A program made the position numbers and the translations under genes. Positions 7,740 through 15,246 of a stretch of DNA of 15,527 nt are shown here, in pieces (position 1 is the first letter of the stretch; every line of letters begins with the position of its first letter). Under the pieces are notes generated by a model. It saw nothing but the letters and a program-made list of their open reading frames with translations, was not told the DNA's origin and ran no database searches. This DNA comes from Gammaproteobacteria bacterium (GTDB lineage: Bacteria > Pseudomonadota > Gammaproteobacteria > Arenicellales > JAOTYS01): the NCBI GenBank assembly GCA_029861795.1, contig JAOTYS010000056.1:1-15527 (forward strand). The letters run 5' to 3'.

Positions 7740-8201
7740 CTAATCCATATAACGGATAATAAACATCGCGACACCCACCGGCTTGTCCTGCCCCACAACG
7801 TTCCACGTCACGTCGTAGTACACGGCGATACCGTTGTCGCGCTCCTCCACATGATCGATCTTAACGTTTTGCATCATCTTGGAGCCGCACTTCATGGGTG
7901 ACAACAGGCGAACACGGTCGCTTCCGGAGAACAACATCGTCCCGACATTGCGGATATCGACCATATCGAAGAACAGTTTGGGAAACAGACTTGGAGACAG
8001 AAAACCAGGTGCGATTGTCGTTCCGAACTGACTGTTCTTGCAGCGTTCGATGTCCCAGTGGATCCACTCGTCATTATCCACGGCAGTACAAAAATCTTCA
8101 ATACGCTTTTGGGTAATCTCGACTGGCTCAGAGGTGCCAAGTGTTTGGCCCTCGAGCTTGCGAAAGCCATCGAGTCCATCGATCACAATCTTGTCTGCCA
8201 T
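7740..8201 (-). CDS. MaoC-like hot-dog protein, enoyl-CoA hydratase relative
   Basis: A 153-residue single hot-dog domain of the MaoC/NodN hydratase group, whose members hydrate trans-2-enoyl-CoA or dehydrate 3-hydroxyacyl thioesters. The family region reads DNDEWIHWD at 42-50 followed by FGTTIAPGFLSPSL (59-72), the usual hydratase loop. The catalytic His is H48. The residue five positions before it, where family members such as NodN-type TGDHQWIH carry the catalytic Asp, is N43, with Asp on both sides (D42, D44). Hydratase activity is thus uncertain; a shifted Asp or a binding or thioesterase role are alternatives. ATG at 8201 follows GGAG by 7 bases. It sits between C and B in the di-iron unit. 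Confidence 0.8.
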   Translation of the reverse strand: MADKIVIDGLDGFRKLEGQTLGTSEPVEITQKRIEDFCTAVDNDEWIHWDIERCKNSQFGTTIAPGFLSPSLFPKLFFDMVDIRNVGTMLFSGSDRVRLLSPMKCGSKMMQNVKIDHVEERDNGIAVYYDVTWNVVGQDKPVGVAMFIIRYMD

Positions 8202-8218
8202 GTTCTTACTCCAACCTC

Positions 8219-8276
8219 TACGCCTAAAGGTGTATCTACAATGTGTCCGATGTGTAGGTTCGTCTTCAGGCGAACC
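8219..8276. repeat. REP-like hairpin pair inside the di-iron gene unit
   Basis: TACGCC-TAAA-GGTGTA (8219-8234, one G.T pair) and GGTTCGTC-TTCA-GGCGAACC (8257-8276, one T.G pair) lie in the 117-base gap between gene C and the MaoC-like gene. They are the same loop types as the other elements, in inverted orientation. They may lower downstream expression or protect the upstream mRNA 3' end (inference). Confidence 0.65.
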
Positions 8277-8318
8277 CTAAGGCAGTCGTCAGCAGCGATG
8301 TCGCGCGTGACTCTAATA

Positions 8319-9089
8319 TCACTTCGACAAACCAAGTGCCGGCATTCTAAGTCCGAGTACCGTGACATCTTCGCTTAATCGTTCGACAAAAATCTTGGCA
8401 ACCACATCATTGCTGTATGTCTTCAGCCCCAATCTCAAGTAACGTTTTTCATTGTCGGAACTAGGTCGACCGAATGCGGCGAGAAAACGCGGTGACCAAA
8501 GATCCAATCTGCGTTGAATTTCATCGCGGTGATCATCGAGAAATTTGTCCGCTATCAGCTCACGCACACGATGTGAAATCCGTGTCGGAAACTCCTCCAA
8601 GCCGACTTCAAAGTAATGTCGAAACGCCCATGACTCATAGGGCACATAACACCCGCCCCAGAATTGCATGGCTTGTGTGACCACGGCCAGATTGTAAAGC
8701 CAACGATACACCATGCACTCCTCATAGCTCTCGATCGGATACGTGAAAAGCTCGACGCGATTGTCGATGGCATCGAGACCGCTGAGACGAGCTGCATCGG
8801 CGATCTCAACCGCGTCTGGCATACCTAACTCTTCCGCGATCTCTAGCAACTCGTTAGCTCGGTCGGCCCGCTTGGCCCGCTCCTGTGTAAAAGCCAGCAA
8901 AATCTCCGGCGAGGGTGACTTCCAGATAAAGTTTTCGATTTGTGCCTGAGAAAACTCGCTGGTCAAATGTACACGCCAGAGATCAAACAGCCCCTGCTTC
9001 GTCTCGTCATTCACCGTTTCAGGAAATATCGAAAGACGAACCGTGGCCTCATCACCGCTAGAACTCTGCATTGAGCTATTCGCTATCAT
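8319..9089 (-). CDS. PaaA/PaaC-family paralog C, di-iron site lost
   Basis: A 256-residue relative of protein D. Shared marks include GCYVPYESWAFRHYF (146-160) against GCSYVPYAVWSARNYL in D, plus a similar C-terminal LGLKTYSND segment. The metal ligands are gone: the first ExxH position reads RADR (R74, R77), the helix-3 acid is N133 and the last Glu is V162; only E45 remains. It therefore should not bind a canonical di-iron centre and is probably a structural or regulatory subunit, as PaaC is for PaaA. The start at ATG 9089 overlaps the end of D by 14 bases; a second ATG at 9071 would give a 4-base gap. Either way the two genes are tightly coupled, suggesting a 1:1 complex. Confidence 0.78.
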   Translation of the reverse strand: MIANSSMQSSSGDEATVRLSIFPETVNDETKQGLFDLWRVHLTSEFSQAQIENFIWKSPSPEILLAFTQERAKRADRANELLEIAEELGMPDAVEIADAARLSGLDAIDNRVELFTYPIESYEECMVYRWLYNLAVVTQAMQFWGGCYVPYESWAFRHYFEVGLEEFPTRISHRVRELIADKFLDDHRDEIQRRLDLWSPRFLAAFGRPSSDNEKRYLRLGLKTYSNDVVAKIFVERLSEDVTVLGLRMPALGLSK

Positions 9090-9870
9090 AGTAGTCGTGC
9101 CTGATACCCTTCCACATATTGTTCGGCTTCACCAAGCCCAGCATATCCCAGTCTGCCGCAATGGTTTCAATCCAGATCCGGCGCAAGTCATTATTGCGCC
9201 AGGTCTTGATCCCGTGCTTGAGATAGGCGAGCTCATTGGGTGTGTTATTGCCGCCGAACATATCGAGCGCGTGGGGATAATAAAGCTCTGCGATCTTTTG
9301 CACCTCATCGCGCCTTCCCTGCTTGATGAAGCGAACCAACACGTCGCGTCCATGATAGGAATGAGTGCGCCCTTCATCAAGATAGTTGCGCGCCGACCAC
9401 ACTGCGTAGGGAACATAGCTACAACCGTGCACCGCAATGCTCTGATAACCCCCTACCCGCTCTCCCAACCAACGCAGGCACGCCACGTGGACGTAGGTCT
9501 CCATCGGGACCAAGAAAATACCCAATACCTTTTTGCGACTGCCAAACATCGCGTCGCGCCGAATGGGCTCTGGATCCACCCCGAGCTCACGCAAGATACG
9601 CGCAAGGCCGATGCCGTGGTAGGCTTCATCGCGCATGGTCTCAGCAAGCTCCACCATTTCATGTGGAAGTTCGGGTGGAACTTCCTGGATCTGATAGGAG
9701 TTGTACTCCGACGAGATCTGCACTGTGAGCAGTCTTATCAGGTAACTGAAGTACTCCTCGTCATCAATATCTGCCTTTATCCAAAAGAGCCTTTTGCGCG
9801 TGCCATGCGCGGCGGCGTATTGGCTAGAAGATAAATTCTGAAAACTATCTGAGTCGATGGCGGTAGCCAT
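9076..9870 (-). CDS. PaaA-like ferritin-fold protein D, altered last His ligand
   Basis: A 264-residue PaaA-like protein. Its C-terminal half has the strongest PaaA resemblance seen here, e.g. YYPHALDMFG (197-206) and KHGIKTWRNNDLRR (218-231). Ligand candidates are E55, E82 with H85 (DEAYH), E137 (GERVG, Glu where PaaA has Asp) and E166. In the final ExxH the expected His is T169, and the His is one residue further on (H170, EGRTH). E137-E166 keeps the family spacing of 29, so the shift is local. ATG at 9870 follows AAGGA by about 8 bases, and a sigma-70 promoter lies just upstream. First gene of the D-C-MaoC-B unit and likely partner of C. May still be active if H170 can reach the iron. Confidence 0.8.
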   Translation of the reverse strand: MATAIDSDSFQNLSSSQYAAAHGTRKRLFWIKADIDDEEYFSYLIRLLTVQISSEYNSYQIQEVPPELPHEMVELAETMRDEAYHGIGLARILRELGVDPEPIRRDAMFGSRKKVLGIFLVPMETYVHVACLRWLGERVGGYQSIAVHGCSYVPYAVWSARNYLDEGRTHSYHGRDVLVRFIKQGRRDEVQKIAELYYPHALDMFGGNNTPNELAYLKHGIKTWRNNDLRRIWIETIAADWDMLGLVKPNNMWKGIRHDYYDSE

Positions 9871-9917
9871 GACTATGTTCCTTCTCTTCAGTGGGATAGA
9901 ATCGGTATGACAATATT

Positions 9918-9947
9918 AAAATACCGCGCGGCGCTCCGAACTGTCAA
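9918..9947 (-). promoter_or_regulatory. Sigma-70 promoter for the D-C-MaoC-B unit
   Basis: On the minus strand a perfect -35 TTGACA (9942-9947) is followed after 18 bases by TATTTT (9918-9923), in an AT-rich patch. Transcription would begin near 9911, giving a leader of about 40 bases to the ATG at 9870. The rest of the 263-base divergent gap (9871-10133) shows no equally good promoter for the plus-strand genes and no hairpin element. Confidence 0.6.
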
Positions 9948-10133
9948 CAAAGCGAAGGTGCAGTAACAGGTCAAGCAATGAGAAAGTGCCGTGCGGGGTC
10001 GAAGTTCTCGCCGAAGCTGCATGCTGCATTGGGACCGATCTCACTACGGACCATACCGAAAAATTGCAGTATGGCAAAGCCCCTGTAAAGAAGATACCCG
10101 CGTTGAAAAATAATAGATCGTTAATGGATAAGT

Positions 10134-10625
10134 GTGTTCAAGTACAAATCCATGGGAAATAAGACGCCGTACAGCGTGCGACGCATGGTGCAGTGGAGCG
10201 ATTCCGATGCCGCACGCATCGCATATACTGGTCGTTATTTCGATTTCGCATTGGAGGCCATTGACGGCTGGAACCGTGAAGTGCTGGGCTACGATTGGTA
10301 CAAGCTCAACACCCACTTGGAGATGGGTGCCCCGATGGTCCGAGTTGAGATGGATTTCACGGCGGTTTTAGTTCCCGGTGATTGGGTCACTACTACTGTT
10401 CGAGTCGGCAATTTGGGTCGCTCCACTATCCACTTCGAAGTCGAGGGCGTGCGCGATGACGGGGTTAGCAGTTTTGCGGCCAAATTAATTTCTTCGATGA
10501 TTGATCCGTCAAAAACGAAATCCATCGCGATCCCAGAAGACTTCCGTGAGCGCATCAATGCCTATAGGGCTGCCTGTGCGGCGGCCGATGGACCGATGGT
10601 TAGCAATCCCTCCGATAATCTTTAA
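10134..10625 (+). CDS. 4-hydroxybenzoyl-CoA thioesterase-like hot-dog protein
   Basis: A 163-residue single hot-dog domain of the 4HBT type, which hydrolyses acyl- or aroyl-CoA thioesters. The N-terminal active-site segment is WSDSDAARIAYTGRY (21-35), corresponding to GDCDPAGIVWYPNY in the Pseudomonas 4HBT as I recall it; D25 is the likely catalytic Asp, while the PAG is changed to AAR. The start is uncertain: GTG at 10134 or ATG at 10152, both with weak ribosome sites. It is divergent from the di-iron unit and ends 9 bases before the Pth2 gene. A likely role is release of the free acid from a CoA thioester of the pathway, or housekeeping removal of stalled CoA esters (inference). Confidence 0.8.
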   Translation: MFKYKSMGNKTPYSVRRMVQWSDSDAARIAYTGRYFDFALEAIDGWNREVLGYDWYKLNTHLEMGAPMVRVEMDFTAVLVPGDWVTTTVRVGNLGRSTIHFEVEGVRDDGVSSFAAKLISSMIDPSKTKSIAIPEDFRERINAYRAACAAADGPMVSNPSDNL

Positions 10626-10634
10626 CGGCCATCC

Positions 10635-11033
10635 ATGGAACGGCTCAAACAGGTCATATTGATTCGAAAGGATTTGAAGATGAGACGAGGCAAGGAAATC
10701 GCTCAAGGTTCACATGCCTCAGCGGACTTTCTTGTGGAACAGATTCGGCGCAAACTTGAGAAAGATCCGAATGGTGACGTTCCAATTAAGTTAAGCGCTA
10801 AAGAGAGGACATGGATCCTGGAGGGAATGGCGAAGGTATGTCTAAGGGTCGATTCAGAGGCCGAGCTCTTGGAATACCACAAAAAAGCACAAGGAAGCGG
10901 CCTTAACAGCCACTTGATTCGAGATAGCGGAAGAACAGAGTTTCAGGGAAGACCAACATTCACGGCCTGCGCTATTGGTCCTGACATTATAGCGAAGATC
11001 GATGGCATCACTGGAGAGTTGGTTCCGTACTGA
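10635..11033 (+). CDS. Pth2-type peptidyl-tRNA hydrolase family protein
   Basis: A 132-residue protein with the Pth2 (archaeal/eukaryotic type) fold rather than the bacterial Pth fold. N-terminal KQVILIRKDLKMRRGKEIAQ (5-24) followed by GSHAS, the middle VDSEAELLEYHKKA, IRDSGRTEF and the C-terminal AIGPD...IDGITGEL all follow the family. Pth2 releases tRNA from peptidyl-tRNA. Most bacteria rely on Pth1, so this is an additional or specialised enzyme. The region after the first motif (about 35-57) is slightly longer than usual. The start ATG at 10635 has no clear ribosome site, which fits translational coupling to the thioesterase gene 9 bases upstream. It converges on the cyclase gene with an 8-base gap. 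Confidence 0.82.
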   Translation: MERLKQVILIRKDLKMRRGKEIAQGSHASADFLVEQIRRKLEKDPNGDVPIKLSAKERTWILEGMAKVCLRVDSEAELLEYHKKAQGSGLNSHLIRDSGRTEFQGRPTFTACAIGPDIIAKIDGITGELVPY

Positions 11034-11041
11034 CTACCCCA

Positions 11042-14000
11042 TCACCCCAGCATTGCTTTCGCCCGCTCCTTCCAGTGGCGCATGCCCATGTCACGATACA
11101 TCGCCGCAGCACTGGCGACGTGCTCGTCGCCCTCCTTCTGGCTTCCCTCCCGCCCGTAGGCCCGCCCCAGGCCAAGCTGGCAATGAGCGATAAGCGGGCG
11201 CATGCCAAACGTTTCCGCCAGCGTTAGAGACTCGCGGTACAGGCCCTTCGCAGTCTCCGCGTCGAACGAGTCGGGGTGCGCAGCGATCTCTCCAAGGAGG
11301 CGGAGTGCGTAAGCCTCGTGGCCTTGCTCGGCACGCTTACGAGCAAGTGCTAAAGCTTGTTGTGCGGTCGTGCGCGCATCTTCAACTCGGTCAGCGAGCA
11401 ATAGGGCTTCCGCCAACTGTACCCCGACGAGTGAACGGAACAGCCCCAAGCCCATGGATTCATAGGCCGATTGAGCTTGCTGCAACAAAGACGTTCCGTC
11501 AGCAACACGACCTGACAGCGCATAAACATGACCCAAAAACCCCGTGATGAACGGCGACAGATAGGTGAGTTTCCATTCATTGATCAGGCTAAAAGCCTGC
11601 TCGAGCGCGTGAACCGCACGGTCAAGCTCCCCCTTAACACCGTAGAAATACCCAAGATCGTAGTAGATATGTGCCAGGTTAAACGGATGCCCTACTTCCT
11701 CGGCGATGCGTAGTGCTTCCTGTCCATGCACCACCCCTACATCGAACCGTCCCCGTTCAGCTAAGGCCCACACTAACCAGGAACGAGATATCACCGCGGG
11801 TACAAAAGGCAGACCACAGCGCTCTCGACTTAGTTCACCCACTAGCGAGTCCGCGATCTTCTGGAACAAGGTCTCGGCCTGTCGACAGTCGCCCGACGTA
11901 ACATAGGCACATCCAAGATAGAAATTTGCTCCCACCTCGAGTGAAAGATCCCCCGGCTTCTCATTGATTACCAGCGCGTTGTTCGCGGAGGTGAGCGCCT
12001 CGGTCGAACGACCTAGCTGCCAAAGACTCGCGCTCATGAACACCGATATCCACCCGATCCGTCTGGGATCATCGAGCTTCTTCGCGAGATGCTCAGCATC
12101 ACTGAGATGTCTAAGGATTTCTTCAAACTCACCAATCGACCAAAGGGCGTTGCGCAGATCGAATCGAAGATCAATGGCCTGTTCCAGCGACTCTCGTGTT
12201 TCCGGCAGGTGAGACCCGGCAGACAGTGCCTGCTCGTACAAAGCTACCGCCTCGCGGACGGCGGCGCGATCCATGGCTTTGAGGCCCGCCTGTTGCAGAC
12301 AGATGAATGCCTTATCCCAAACTTCTCCTTGATACGCGTGATGGGCCAGCAAATCGATCTTCTCGCTTGGCTGGTCTGCAACCTGTGCCTCGACAATCTC
12401 TACGATCAGTGCATGCAACCTCCGGCGTCGGCTAAACAGTATTGTCGCGTACGCGGCGTCCTGCACCAGCGCGTGTTTGAATGTGTATGTCGCGTCGGGA
12501 GGTATGCCGCGACGAAAGACCAAACCCGATTGAATGAGTCGATCGAGGGCAGCATTAATCTCAACATCGGATTTGTCCAGGACGGCGGCAAGTAGATCAT
12601 AAGAAAAATCGCGGCCGATGACTGCACCAACCTGGGCAATCTCTTTGGCTTCCTCGAGGCGGTCGAGGCGCGCCACCAAAGAAGACTGAAGCGTGGCCGG
12701 AATCAGGTCGTCGGCTGCTGTGTCATCCGTAGCCACACTCTCGAGAACCGACTTTGTCAGCTCCTCGACGTACAACGGTACACCGTCGGCACGAACCACT
12801 ATCCGTTCGACGAACGCGTCCATTAGTTCCCGACCACCCACTGAATGCGCGATCTCTGCAGCTTGCTTACGTCCGAGCCGATTCAAGGCGACCGTGCTCA
12901 GGTGCGGGTGGCCGGACCAGAGCGGCGTATACTCCGGTCGGTAGGTAATTAGCATGAATACTCGCTGATCGGCGATCCGTGGCATGATCTCTCCGACGAA
13001 ATCCCTCATCGACGGATCGATCCAATGCGCATCTTCGACCACGGACAGAGCAGGCTGCCGACGACTCAACGCCAGAAGCTGATCGATCAGCGCCTCGATG
13101 GTTCGGTGTCGTAGCTGTTGAGGTGTCAGATCGAGGGGGCCAAAGCGATCTTCTCCTGGAAGCGACAGCAACGCCGAAAAGAGTGGCGCCACGACCTCTA
13201 CGTTTTCCTTCATCTGCTTGAGCAACATCTCCAGCTTTTCCAACTTCACCTCGCTACTGTCCTCACTCGAAAAGCCTGCGGCTCGCTGCAGTCGTTGGAT
13301 TACGGGATAAAAGGCGCTGTTGGTGTGATGGGGTGAGCACTGATAGTGCATGAAATGCAACTCGTCTCTGATCTCGTTTCTGAAATCTTGAACCATTCGA
13401 GACTTGCCAATTCCGGCGTCGCCCGACAATAGTACGACCTGGCCTTCACTACCCTTTGCCAGTTCCCACCGCTCCCGCAGCAGACCTAGTTCGTGTTCTC
13501 GCCCAACTAGGCGGGTTAGGGTGCCCCCGTGCGCCGCTTCGAACCGACTCTCCGCCGCGCTTTCTCCGATCACGCGCCAGGCAAATACATCCTCGGAGAA
13601 ACCCTTTAAGTGATGCGGACCGAGGTCTCCCAGTTCGAAAGTGGTGCCGACCAGACGGCGAGTGTTCAAACCGATCACAACTTGACCCGCTTCGGCGATG
13701 CTTTGAAGACGGGCCGCGAGGATTGGGGTCTCGCCGGTTACGACGTCTACATCCGAAGTCAAATCGCCGACCAAGTCCCCCACAACCACTTGTCCCGTAT
13801 CAATGCCGACCCGGGCACGAAGTTTCTGACCACCATCGAGCCTAACACCTTCAACTGCCACCACGGCATCGAGGCCGGCACGAACTGCTCGTTCTGCCTG
13901 ATCCTCGTAAGCTTGTGGCCAGCCAAAGTACGCCAGAACGCCGTCGCCTAGGAACTGGGCCACGTAGCCCTGGTAGCGCGTCACTGCAACAGCCACCACG

Positions 14001-14356
14001 TTCTGATATCGGCGTAATACTTCCCGCAGCTCTTCCGGGTCGAGCGGTCGTGAGAGTTCCGTTGACCCGACAAGATCACAAAACATCACGGTGAGCTGAC
14101 GTCGTTCGGCATCGTATTCAGGGGGCCACTCGGGCTCTCGCCTTTCGCTCTGCGGTGAGACCTCGTCCCGCCCAATGGATTCGATCGCCGCCAGCATTAT
14201 TCGCCGGTGACCAAGGGAGACCCCCAACTCCTTCAGATCTTCATTGCTTAGGTAGGCCAGCGCCCGAAAGTCAACGTCATTGTGCTCAAACGCTTCACCA
14301 TACTGACCAAGCCCGAGGCTCTCGAGCCATTGCCCAACGCGGTCTTTCACTCTCAT
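11042..14356 (-). CDS. SAM domain - class III cyclase - AAA ATPase - TPR regulator
   Basis: A 1104-residue multidomain signalling protein. In order: a SAM domain (about 7-62, WLESLGLGQY...LKELGVSLGHR), a class III nucleotidyl cyclase domain (about 85-260), an AAA/NACHT-like ATPase with Walker A GDAGIGKS (312-319) and Walker B around VVEDAHWIDPS (439-449), then a long TPR-like helical region (about 650-1100). Metal-binding Asp residues D94 (FCDLVGST) and D138 (LGDGVLAYFG) are present. The transition-state Asn of the NLAAR motif is Ile (I212, GETPILAARL), while R216 is kept, so cyclase activity is doubtful. The ATG at 14356 abuts its AGGAG (14357-14361); the GTG two codons later, at 14350, has ideal 6-base spacing and may be the true start. 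No membrane segment is seen. Confidence 0.9.
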   Translation of the reverse strand: MRVKDRVGQWLESLGLGQYGEAFEHNDVDFRALAYLSNEDLKELGVSLGHRRIMLAAIESIGRDEVSPQSERREPEWPPEYDAERRQLTVMFCDLVGSTELSRPLDPEELREVLRRYQNVVAVAVTRYQGYVAQFLGDGVLAYFGWPQAYEDQAERAVRAGLDAVVAVEGVRLDGGQKLRARVGIDTGQVVVGDLVGDLTSDVDVVTGETPILAARLQSIAEAGQVVIGLNTRRLVGTTFELGDLGPHHLKGFSEDVFAWRVIGESAAESRFEAAHGGTLTRLVGREHELGLLRERWELAKGSEGQVVLLSGDAGIGKSRMVQDFRNEIRDELHFMHYQCSPHHTNSAFYPVIQRLQRAAGFSSEDSSEVKLEKLEMLLKQMKENVEVVAPLFSALLSLPGEDRFGPLDLTPQQLRHRTIEALIDQLLALSRRQPALSVVEDAHWIDPSMRDFVGEIMPRIADQRVFMLITYRPEYTPLWSGHPHLSTVALNRLGRKQAAEIAHSVGGRELMDAFVERIVVRADGVPLYVEELTKSVLESVATDDTAADDLIPATLQSSLVARLDRLEEAKEIAQVGAVIGRDFSYDLLAAVLDKSDVEINAALDRLIQSGLVFRRGIPPDATYTFKHALVQDAAYATILFSRRRRLHALIVEIVEAQVADQPSEKIDLLAHHAYQGEVWDKAFICLQQAGLKAMDRAAVREAVALYEQALSAGSHLPETRESLEQAIDLRFDLRNALWSIGEFEEILRHLSDAEHLAKKLDDPRRIGWISVFMSASLWQLGRSTEALTSANNALVINEKPGDLSLEVGANFYLGCAYVTSGDCRQAETLFQKIADSLVGELSRERCGLPFVPAVISRSWLVWALAERGRFDVGVVHGQEALRIAEEVGHPFNLAHIYYDLGYFYGVKGELDRAVHALEQAFSLINEWKLTYLSPFITGFLGHVYALSGRVADGTSLLQQAQSAYESMGLGLFRSLVGVQLAEALLLADRVEDARTTAQQALALARKRAEQGHEAYALRLLGEIAAHPDSFDAETAKGLYRESLTLAETFGMRPLIAHCQLGLGRAYGREGSQKEGDEHVASAAAMYRDMGMRHWKERAKAMLG

Positions 14357-14427
14357 CTCCTATGCGCGGGAAAAGCATACTAGTTTACTGGATTTCTGCT
14401 AAGCCATCACACTAACTCTTCACCTCA

Positions 14428-15213
14428 TCATTGGCCTGTAAAATTAGGTGGTCGCTTCTGCATATAAGCCGCCACCCCCTCTTTTGCATCCTCGCCGGTA
14501 AAAATATCTATTATTCTCTCCCGGACCTCCGAATTCCCAGCGGCATCACCGTCTACAACGGCCTGCACAATCGCTTTGGCTACGCGTACCGAAGACTGCG
14601 AGCGACGGCAGATTGTGGTGGCATACTTATTTGTTTGCGCCACGACCTCCCCAGGGTCGAACAGTTGATTAATCAGACCTATTTGGGCAGCCTCATGGGC
14701 ATCGAACGAGCGACCGGAAAATAGAAGCTCTTTGGCTTTTGCCACACCAACCAACGAAACCAAACGACATGTGGAAGCCATGCTATAGACTAGGCCAAGC
14801 TTCGCCGGTGGAATGGCAAAGCGACTAGTAGTGCTCGCGAATCGTAGGTCGCAGGCCATGGCTAACTCCAGTCCGCCACCCACACAATGTCCCTGGATCA
14901 TCGCAAGGGTGGGCTTGCTGCAAGTGCCTATTGCATCCTCCGCCCGGTGCACAGCATCAACGTAACGCCCACTGGCTTCCCGAGATGCTAAAACCTCACC
15001 AATCTCATCGAGATCCGCACCTGCTGCGAATACGGCGTCATCGCGCCCCTGCACAATTATCACCTTGATTTTTGAATCGGACTCCACCTTCGCAACTAGC
15101 AAGGGTATACGCTGCCACATAGCAAGATTGATGGCATTACGCTTTTCTGGTCGATCTAGAATCAGCCGTGCAATCTCGTTTTCACGATTCACATATACGA
15201 GCGTTTCAGTCAA
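14428..15213 (-). CDS. Crotonase-fold enoyl-CoA hydratase/isomerase-family protein
   Basis: A 261-residue crotonase-superfamily enzyme acting on acyl-CoA. The oxyanion-hole segments are FAAGADLDEI (62-71) and GHCVGGGLELAMACD (108-122). Of the two catalytic Glu residues of classical enoyl-CoA hydratase, E116 (Glu144 equivalent) is present, but the Glu164 position is P136 (IPPAKLGL). A standard hydratase is therefore unlikely; an isomerase, decarboxylase or hydrolase-type crotonase fits better. The start is TTG at 15213, supported by GGGGAGG at 15218-15224; no in-frame ATG is close. It lies 71 bases upstream of the cyclase gene on the same strand and downstream of the tandem repeat array. Confidence 0.87.
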   Translation of the reverse strand: MTETLVYVNRENEIARLILDRPEKRNAINLAMWQRIPLLVAKVESDSKIKVIIVQGRDDAVFAAGADLDEIGEVLASREASGRYVDAVHRAEDAIGTCSKPTLAMIQGHCVGGGLELAMACDLRFASTTSRFAIPPAKLGLVYSMASTCRLVSLVGVAKAKELLFSGRSFDAHEAAQIGLINQLFDPGEVVAQTNKYATTICRRSQSSVRVAKAIVQAVVDGDAAGNSEVRERIIDIFTGEDAKEGVAAYMQKRPPNFTGQ

Positions 15214-15246
15214 TGGTCCTCCCCTTTCATCGCTGCGGGTTTGAAT

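Noticed and set aside
9043..9834. 263-codon open frame on the plus strand opposite gene D
   Set aside because: It is the antisense shadow of D, which has family motifs, a promoter and a ribosome site; the plus-strand product shows no recognisable domain.
10066..10100. Promoter for the thioesterase-Pth2 unit (TTGCAG, 16 bases, TAAAGA)
   Set aside because: Only three of six -10 bases match, so it is not distinguishable from chance.
12089..12595. 168-codon plus-strand frame inside the cyclase gene
   Set aside because: Antisense to the TPR region of a clearly coding 1104-residue protein; no ribosome site or family resemblance.
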